Part shown: positions 14,052 to 18,637 of the stretch, piece after piece
How positions within the stretch are numbered: position 1 is the first letter of the stretch
Layout: each line of letters opens with the position of its first letter
Assembly (NCBI GenBank): GCA_964508975.1
Contig: CAZDVQ010000077.1
Span: forward strand, 1 to 18,637
Origin: CAZDVQ01 sp964508975
GTDB taxonomy: Bacteria; Bacteroidota; Bacteroidia; Chitinophagales; Saprospiraceae
Direction of reading: 5' to 3'
DNA length: 18,637 nucleotides
Translations under genes and position numbers: made by a program
The notes under the pieces: generated by a model
What the model was told of the DNA's origin: nothing
The model's input: the letters and a program-made list of their open reading frames with translations, nothing else
Database searches by the model: none

Positions 14052-14699
14052 ATGCTCAAGCTACCTGTAAAAGCAGGCGCCATCGCCAACCTGACCGATG
14101 CCCGTTTTTTTGCCGCCTGGGAAGTCAACTGGCTCGGCTTTTCACTCGACCCTAACCAACAAAATTTCGTTACACCTAAACAGTTCGCCGAGATGCGCAA
14201 CTGGGTGCAAGGCCCTACCATCGTGGGCGAATTTGGCCCCGAAAGCCCCGAGGCTATCCTCGAACACGCTGCCATGCTTGAACTTGATACCGTTCAAGTT
14301 GGTTTATTCCAAGATGTGGAGCACGTGAAGGAGCTCAAAGGCCTCCAGGTTATCAAGGAAATTATCGTGGATGCCAGCACCGACCTCCAGATACTGCGTT
14401 TTCAACTCGAGGAATTTGCCCCACACGTGGATTGTTTCGTGCTGGATTTTAGCCGGAATCATATCCCTTGGGCATTTATGGCTAGTTCTGCCCTCATGCC
14501 CCTACCCGAGTTGAAAGCCTTACTGGCCAACCACAAGGTGCTCCTCGACGTGGATGCAGATGCCCACAATTTACCTGAAATACTAGACCAACTCCAACCC
14601 TACGGCCTTCAACTGAAAGGTGGTGCCGAGGAAAAAGTTGGCTACAAATCCTTTGATGAACTTGACCCCCTACTCGACCTACTCGAACAAATAGATTAA
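14052..14699 (+). CDS. Degenerate phosphoribosylanthranilate isomerase-like (TrpF-fold) protein
   Basis: A 215-aa protein that follows the TrpF TIM barrel from end to end: LTDARFFAAWEVNWLGFSL (14-32) aligns with the TrpF N-terminus, VDCFVLDFS (126-134) with the strand carrying the general acid, and PYGLQLKGGAEEKVGYKSFDE (183-203) with the phosphate-binding end. The KxCG motif with the catalytic cysteine of TrpF is replaced by KAGA (7-10), the SPR motif is absent, and no GGTG motif is visible. Asp132 may correspond to the general acid. It is therefore unlikely to be a normal tryptophan-pathway enzyme, and no other trp genes are nearby. Its stop overlaps the ABC exporter start by one base (TAATG), suggesting coupled translation. 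Its real role is unknown. Confidence 0.72.
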   Translation: MLKLPVKAGAIANLTDARFFAAWEVNWLGFSLDPNQQNFVTPKQFAEMRNWVQGPTIVGEFGPESPEAILEHAAMLELDTVQVGLFQDVEHVKELKGLQVIKEIIVDASTDLQILRFQLEEFAPHVDCFVLDFSRNHIPWAFMASSALMPLPELKALLANHKVLLDVDADAHNLPEILDQLQPYGLQLKGGAEEKVGYKSFDELDPLLDLLEQID

Positions 14700-16534
14700 T
14701 GTCAGCCAGCAAACCGCAACCACACATTCGATACCTCGGGGCTTTTTTCAAACATTACCCACAGGCCGTTGCACTCAACATTGTGTTCAACATCCTCACG
14801 GTGCTGTTTGGTATTTTCTCCATGACCTCGGTGGTGCCGTTCTTGCAGATATTGTTCGGCCTTGAAAAACCCGTGACTGAAGCCCCCGAGGGCAACTGGT
14901 GGAATATCCGCGAGGCGCTGGGCCTGCTTGATTACCAACTCTCGAACTTGATTAACAGCTATGGCCGCGACCAAGCTTTGGTTATCGTTTGCCTAGGCGT
15001 GGTGGTTATTTTCTTTTTCAAAAATCTGTTTCGCTACCTAGCCATGGTAGCCATCACACCTGCTCGAAGCGGTATCGTACGCGACCTGAGGCGGGGTTTA
15101 TTCCAAAAATTACTACAACTCCCGCTGGGCTACTTCAATGCCGAACGCAAGGGCGACCTAACCGCCCGCATCTCCACCGACGTGCAGGAGGTGGAATGGA
15201 GTATCTTGAATACCATCGAGACAATCTCGCGGGAGCCGCTGGCCATTTTAGGCTCCTTGGCCATGATGCTGGCCATTAGCCCCAAGTTGGTGCTGTTTGC
15301 GGTGTTGATGATTGCCATTACCGCTTTATTAATCGGTGGTGTGGGTAAAAAGCTCAAGAAACAATCGGCTACGGCTCAAGCCCTCATGGGTCAATTGATG
15401 AGCCAGGTGGATGAAACCATCGGCGGGATGCGTGTGGTTAAAGCCTTCAATGCTCAAGCTTACCAAGAAAAACGCTTTCAGCAAGAAAACGAAGCCTACC
15501 GCCAGTTGAATAACCGCATCCTGTGGCGCCGCGACTTGGCCTCGCCCTTGTCAGAATTTTTAGGTATCAGCGTTATGGCGCTGCTGCTTTGGTTTGGTGC
15601 TAAAATCGTGTTCAGTGGTGGCTTGGATGCCGATAAGTTCATCCTTTTTCTCTTGATGTTCTACAACATCATTGCACCTGCCAAATCGTTCTCGACCGCC
15701 GCCTACAACATCCGTAAAGGGATGGGCGCTGCCAAGCGGATTGAAGAAGTGATTGACACCATAAACCCTATTCAAGATACCGCTGGGGCCAACCATATTG
15801 AAGGTTTGCATACCGCAGTAAGTTTTGAGCATGTGTATTTTGCCTACCGAGCAGATCAAACGGTGTTGCAGGATGTCAGTTTCACCATCCCGAAAGGACA
15901 AACGGTAGCGCTAGTTGGCGCATCGGGTGCGGGTAAGAGTACGCTGGCCGATTTACTGCCCCGCTTTTACGATGTAACGCAAGGCCATATCCGTATCGAC
16001 GGGCAGGACGTCAGGGATATTCAACTTCATGCCTTGCGGGGTTTAATGGGCATCGTGACACAAGAGCCCATACTCTTCCACGACACGGTGATTGACAATA
16101 TCCGTTTTGGCCTAGATGCCAGCGAGGAGGCCGTTATCGCGGCCGCCAAAACAGCCAATGCACACGATTTTATCATGGCACTGCCCGAGGGCTACCACAC
16201 CGATATCGGGGAGCGTGGCAACAAACTCAGCGGTGGCCAACGCCAACGTTTGACCATCGCCCGGGCCGTGCTGCGCAACCCACCTATATTAATACTCGAC
16301 GAGGCCACCTCGGCGCTAGATGCAGAATCTGAGCGTTTGGTACAAGAAGCCCTGCAACGGGTAATGAGCAACCGGACGGTGCTGGTAATTGCACACCGCT
16401 TATCTACCATTCAGCAGGCCAACCAGATTATCGTGCTGGAAGCTGGGCAAATTATAGAACAAGGTAATCACCAAAGTTTATTGGAACAACAAGGCCACTA
16501 CTGGAAAATGATACAGTTACAGGCCGGGGTATAA
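14699..16534 (+). CDS. MsbA-like ABC exporter, fused permease and ATPase
   Basis: A 611-aa half-transporter expected to act as a homodimer in the inner membrane. The first ~345 residues form a six-helix type IV exporter domain, including segments near 22-50, 95-115, 180-215 and 288-325. The nucleotide-binding domain has Walker A GASGAGKST (407-415), the Q-loop TQE (454-456), the signature LSGGQ (510-514), Walker B LILDE (531-535) and the switch histidine His566 in IAHRLS. All catalytic motifs are intact. The closest functional class is MsbA-type lipid or multidrug export; the cargo cannot be determined. It starts within the stop codon of the TrpF-like gene. A family A repeat begins 9 bases after its stop. 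Confidence 0.93.
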   Translation: MSASKPQPHIRYLGAFFKHYPQAVALNIVFNILTVLFGIFSMTSVVPFLQILFGLEKPVTEAPEGNWWNIREALGLLDYQLSNLINSYGRDQALVIVCLGVVVIFFFKNLFRYLAMVAITPARSGIVRDLRRGLFQKLLQLPLGYFNAERKGDLTARISTDVQEVEWSILNTIETISREPLAILGSLAMMLAISPKLVLFAVLMIAITALLIGGVGKKLKKQSATAQALMGQLMSQVDETIGGMRVVKAFNAQAYQEKRFQQENEAYRQLNNRILWRRDLASPLSEFLGISVMALLLWFGAKIVFSGGLDADKFILFLLMFYNIIAPAKSFSTAAYNIRKGMGAAKRIEEVIDTINPIQDTAGANHIEGLHTAVSFEHVYFAYRADQTVLQDVSFTIPKGQTVALVGASGAGKSTLADLLPRFYDVTQGHIRIDGQDVRDIQLHALRGLMGIVTQEPILFHDTVIDNIRFGLDASEEAVIAAAKTANAHDFIMALPEGYHTDIGERGNKLSGGQRQRLTIARAVLRNPPILILDEATSALDAESERLVQEALQRVMSNRTVLVIAHRLSTIQQANQIIVLEAGQIIEQGNHQSLLEQQGHYWKMIQLQAGV

Positions 16535-16542
16535 GCTTGCCT

Positions 16543-16638
16543 GCGCCAGGGATGGTAGCGGGCGCCGAAGGCGCTCCCAAAGGGACAAGCAACGCGCAGC
16601 CGCGCACAGCCCGACGGCCGTAGGCCGGGGCGCCCAAA
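16543..16638 (+). repeat. Family A GC-rich interspersed repeat, copy 3
   Basis: Begins 9 bases after the ABC exporter stop codon. Stem 1 (GCGCC-GAA-GGCGC, 16562-16574) is the same as in copy 2. The second stem, CGGCC-GTA-GGCCG, is as in copy 1, followed by GGGCGCCC instead of ACGCGCCC. Its position at the gene's 3' end could protect or terminate the transcript, although there is no clean T-run (inference). Confidence 0.85.
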
Positions 16639-16644
16639 AAAGAA

Positions 16645-16674
16645 TAAATGAGTAAATGATAAATGAGTAAATGA
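16645..16674 (+). repeat. Two-copy 15-bp tandem repeat in the tail of family A copy 3
   Basis: The 15-mer TAAATGAGTAAATGA occurs twice without a gap. Family A copy 2 has a single equivalent at 13952-13965. This points to a shared tail that expanded locally in copy 3. Confidence 0.8.
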
Positions 16675-16710
16675 CGTAAGGAGCAAGGATTTGGACTTAA
16701 CTGCCCTAAA

Positions 16711-16743
16711 CAAAAAAACGAGGGTAAGTTGCCCTACCCTCGT
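16711..16743 (-). terminator. Intrinsic terminator of purH
   Basis: Arms ACGAGGGTA (16718-16726) and TACCCTCGT (16735-16743) pair perfectly over 9 bp with an 8-base loop. Read on the minus strand, the stem is followed by a run of seven to eight T. It lies 22 bases beyond the purH stop codon and fits a rho-independent terminator in that direction. Confidence 0.9.
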
Positions 16744-16764
16744 CGTATACTTTTTACTATTTTA

Positions 16765-18291
16765 CTAGTGTTTGAAGTGCCTAATGCCGCTCAACACCAT
16801 GGCAAGGCCATGCTGGTTACAATAGTCGATACTATCTTGGTCCTTGATAGAACCACCCGGCTGGGCCACGGCCTGAATACCCGCAAGGTTAGCGATTTCA
16901 ACACAATCGGGGAAAGGGAAGAAAGCCTCAGAGGCCATTACCGCGCCAGTCACGTCAAAGCCAAAAGCCTTGGCCTTGGTTAAAGCTTGGTTGAGCGCAT
17001 CCACACGCGAGGTTTGTCCGCAGCCCATACCGATGAGTTGGCCATCTTTCACGATAGCGATAGCGTTGGATTTCAAGTGTTTCACGCAGCGGATGGCGTA
17101 GACCAAATCGCGTAGTTGACTATCGGTTGGAGCCGTGTTGGTCGCCACGCGTAAATCAGCCTGTTGCTCGGTTTTCTGATCGGCATCTTGTACTAGAACA
17201 CCGTTGAGGATAGACTTAAACTGCTTGGCCTGACCATTGAAATGCTTGATACGCAACAAGATACGTTTGCCTTTGCTTTGGAGTACCTGTAAAGCCTCAT
17301 CGGTGAAGGCCGGTGCGATAAGCACCTCGTAGAACAACTTGTTAATCTCGTTGGCGGTGTCGAGGTCAACGGTAGTATTACAAATAAATACACCACCGAA
17401 GGCCGAAACGGGGTCGGCGGCCAAGGCTGCATGCCAAGCTTGGAGTAAGCTTGGGCGCGTGGCCATACCGCAGGCGTTGGTGTGTTTCAAGATAGCAAAA
17501 CTAGGGGCGTCGTGCACAAATTCGGCCATGAGGTTCACGGCAGCGTCGATATCGACTAGGTTGTTGAACGACAATTCCTTACCACCCAAAATATCGAACA
17601 TGTCCTCGATAGGGCCAAAGAACTCGGCTGCTTGGTGTGGATTTTCGCCGTAGCGCAAAGGCATAGCAGGGCTAACGCTGGCCTTGAAGGCGGGTTGTTG
17701 ATTGGTCTGGCTGCTGAAGTACGACCAAATAGCGGTATCGTAGTGCGAGCTAACGGCGAAAGCGCGTTGAGCCAGGGCCATACGGTCTTCGATATCGGTA
17801 CAGCCATTTTTGCGTTGTAGAATATCCAGCACCGAGGCGTAATCATCGCGCGATGGTACAATCACTACATCGTTAAAGTTTTTGGCAGCCGCACGGATGA
17901 GTGAAATACCGCCGATGTCGATTTTCTCGATGATGGTAGCTTGGTCGGTGGTGTTGGCCACGGTTTCTTCAAAAGGATAAAGGTCAACAATCACGAGGTC
18001 GATTTCAGGAATCTGGTACTGCGCCAGTTGGCCGAGGTGATCGGCTTCGCGGCGGGCCAGGATACCGCCGAAAACTTTAGGGTGCAGGGTTTTTACCCGG
18101 CCATCAAGGATAGAAGGGTATCCAGTTAAATCTTCCACGGGAACAACGGGGATACCAAGCCCTTCAATAAAGCTTTGCGTACCGCCGGTTGAGTAGATAA
18201 CTACCCCGTTTTGGGCGAGCTCTTGTACAAGCGCATCGAGGCCGTCTTTGTAATAAACAGAAATAAGTGCCGATTTAACCTTGCGATTCAT
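16765..18291 (-). CDS. purH: Bifunctional AICAR formyltransferase/IMP cyclohydrolase
   Basis: A 508-aa enzyme catalysing the last two steps of IMP synthesis: 10-formyl-THF-dependent formylation of AICAR, and ring closure. The N-terminal MGS-type cyclohydrolase domain shows YSTGGT (33-38), GRVKTLHP (64-71) and DLYPFEETV. The transformylase domain shows RYGENPHQ (213-220) and the catalytic Lys-His pair in ILKHTNACG (269-270), ending with QPGGSIKDQDSID and GIRHFKH. The length is near the family norm. The ATG at 18291 begins MNRKVKSALISVY, the expected first strand. It is monocistronic here: the sigma-factor gene upstream has its own terminator, and purH has a strong terminator downstream. I see no purine riboswitch in the ~25-base leader. 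Confidence 0.97.
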   Translation of the reverse strand: MNRKVKSALISVYYKDGLDALVQELAQNGVVIYSTGGTQSFIEGLGIPVVPVEDLTGYPSILDGRVKTLHPKVFGGILARREADHLGQLAQYQIPEIDLVIVDLYPFEETVANTTDQATIIEKIDIGGISLIRAAAKNFNDVVIVPSRDDYASVLDILQRKNGCTDIEDRMALAQRAFAVSSHYDTAIWSYFSSQTNQQPAFKASVSPAMPLRYGENPHQAAEFFGPIEDMFDILGGKELSFNNLVDIDAAVNLMAEFVHDAPSFAILKHTNACGMATRPSLLQAWHAALAADPVSAFGGVFICNTTVDLDTANEINKLFYEVLIAPAFTDEALQVLQSKGKRILLRIKHFNGQAKQFKSILNGVLVQDADQKTEQQADLRVATNTAPTDSQLRDLVYAIRCVKHLKSNAIAIVKDGQLIGMGCGQTSRVDALNQALTKAKAFGFDVTGAVMASEAFFPFPDCVEIANLAGIQAVAQPGGSIKDQDSIDYCNQHGLAMVLSGIRHFKH

Positions 18292-18320
18292 GTTTTGTAG
18301 GTTGCTGGTGAATGATTTCG

Positions 18321-18328
18321 CGAAGGTA
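18321..18328 (-). promoter_or_regulatory. Possible -7 box for purH
   Basis: On the minus strand this reads TACCTTCG, seven of eight positions of the local consensus TACCTTTG, 29 bases before the purH start. It lies between the sigma-factor terminator and purH, as a purH promoter should. Confidence 0.4.
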
Positions 18329-18360
18329 CGTTATATAGCGGAAAGCTACCCAAACCAATA

Positions 18361-18391
18361 CAAAAAAAGGATGCCCTTGCCGGGGCATCCT
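18361..18391 (-). terminator. Intrinsic terminator of the sigma-factor gene
   Basis: AGGATGCCC (18368-18376) pairs with GGGCATCCT (18383-18391) across a 6-base loop. On the minus strand the stem is followed by seven T. It lies about 30 bases after the sigma-factor stop codon. Confidence 0.88.
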
Positions 18392-18420
18392 TTGTATAAA
18401 AGTTGAGGGGGGATAAACTT

Positions 18421-18637
18421 TTATTCGCCTAGGTACTGGCGTAAATTAGCTTTAATGCAAGACCTTTTGAGGCGGCGCATGGCGCGATCTTTAATTTGGC
18501 GTACGCGTTCGCGGCTCAGGTCGTAGTATTCGCCAATTTCTTCCATGTTCATGGGCTGGTGGCCACGTAGGCCGTAGTATGCTGAAACCACGTCGGCCTC
18601 GCGAGGCGACAAACTTTCGAGGCAGTTGAGCACTTCT
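18421..18637 (-). CDS. rpoD: RNA polymerase primary-type sigma factor, C-terminal part only
   Basis: The last 72 codons of a sigma-70 family gene that enters from the right edge; the start is outside the window. The visible part is sigma region 4: LSPREADVVSAYYGLRG, then MNMEEIGEYYDLSRERVRQIKDRAM with the helix-turn-helix that reads the upstream promoter element, then RRLKR and the short tail NLRQYLGE typical of Bacteroidota SigA/RpoD. The GTG at 18633 is an internal valine, not a start. A full-length check is needed to separate the primary factor from a close alternative RpoD-like paralog. The gene ends in a strong terminator. Confidence 0.85.
   Translation of the reverse strand, partial: EVLNCLESLSPREADVVSAYYGLRGHQPMNMEEIGEYYDLSRERVRQIKDRAMRRLKRSCIKANLRQYLGE

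Noticed and set aside
14098..14328. Plus-strand frames overlapping the TrpF-like gene, and frames opposite other long genes
   Set aside because: They lie inside well-supported genes, lack recognisable domains and have the composition expected of shifted frames.
36..16638. A CRISPR-like array formed by the repeats
   Set aside because: The copies are kilobases apart, about 94 bp long and located between unrelated genes, with no regular spacers.
16543..16638. Family A copy 3 as an intrinsic terminator of the ABC exporter
   Set aside because: It has stems near the stop codon but no T-run directly after them, and the same element also occurs upstream of a gene, so a terminator call is not justified.
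18292..18420. A purine-type riboswitch upstream of purH
   Set aside because: Only about 25 bases of leader seem to lie between the promoter-like box and the start codon, and no aptamer-like fold is visible. The hairpin further upstream is the sigma gene terminator.

Overview
The window looks like a stretch of a Bacteroidota chromosome. Three things point there: many genes are preceded by the Bacteroidota promoter -7 box TAnnTTTG, there are no convincing Shine-Dalgarno sites, and several families typical of the phylum occur (DUF3127 protein, DUF3137 protein, DUF4143 ATPase, a lipoprotein with an acidic patch after the lipobox cysteine). Most genes are conserved housekeeping genes, packed tightly and interrupted by GC-rich structured repeats.

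Layout. 1-200 holds one copy of repeat family A and an inverted repeat directly in front of a DUF4143-type ATPase (200-1378). On the minus strand, 5705 down to 1380 is a probable four-gene operon: phosphoglucomutase/phosphomannomutase, recR, a lipoprotein and a polyprenyl-phosphate sugar-1-phosphate transferase. A family B repeat at 5735-5796 separates it from pcm (plus). pcm runs tail-to-tail into a DUF3127 protein with an SSB-like C-terminus. 7061-10047 is a plus-strand cluster: hotdog thioesterase, DUF3137 membrane protein, an unrecognised 190-aa protein and an aldo/keto reductase. A small membrane protein with a hairpin leader follows (10126-10362). On the minus strand, 12483-10359 encodes an astacin-type metalloprotease and an unrecognised beta-rich protein, neither with a signal peptide.

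12523-14051 is the accessory part: a mosaic family B repeat that carries a perfect 13-bp hairpin, an Rpn/Transposase_31-type PD-(D/E)XK nuclease, and a second family A copy. A degenerate TrpF-like protein is then translationally coupled to an MsbA-like ABC exporter (14052-16534). This is followed by a third family A copy, the purH terminator, purH (minus), another terminator, and the 3' end of a primary-type sigma-70 gene that runs off the window.

The best leads are: a recR reading frame with no canonical start codon at the conserved N-terminus; covariation between family A repeat copies, which argues for selection on RNA or cruciform structure; a nested hairpin inside a family B repeat; a PD-(D/E)XK nuclease bracketed by these repeats; and a leaderless astacin paired with an unknown protein. 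No CRISPR array, tRNA, rRNA or complete insertion sequence was seen.
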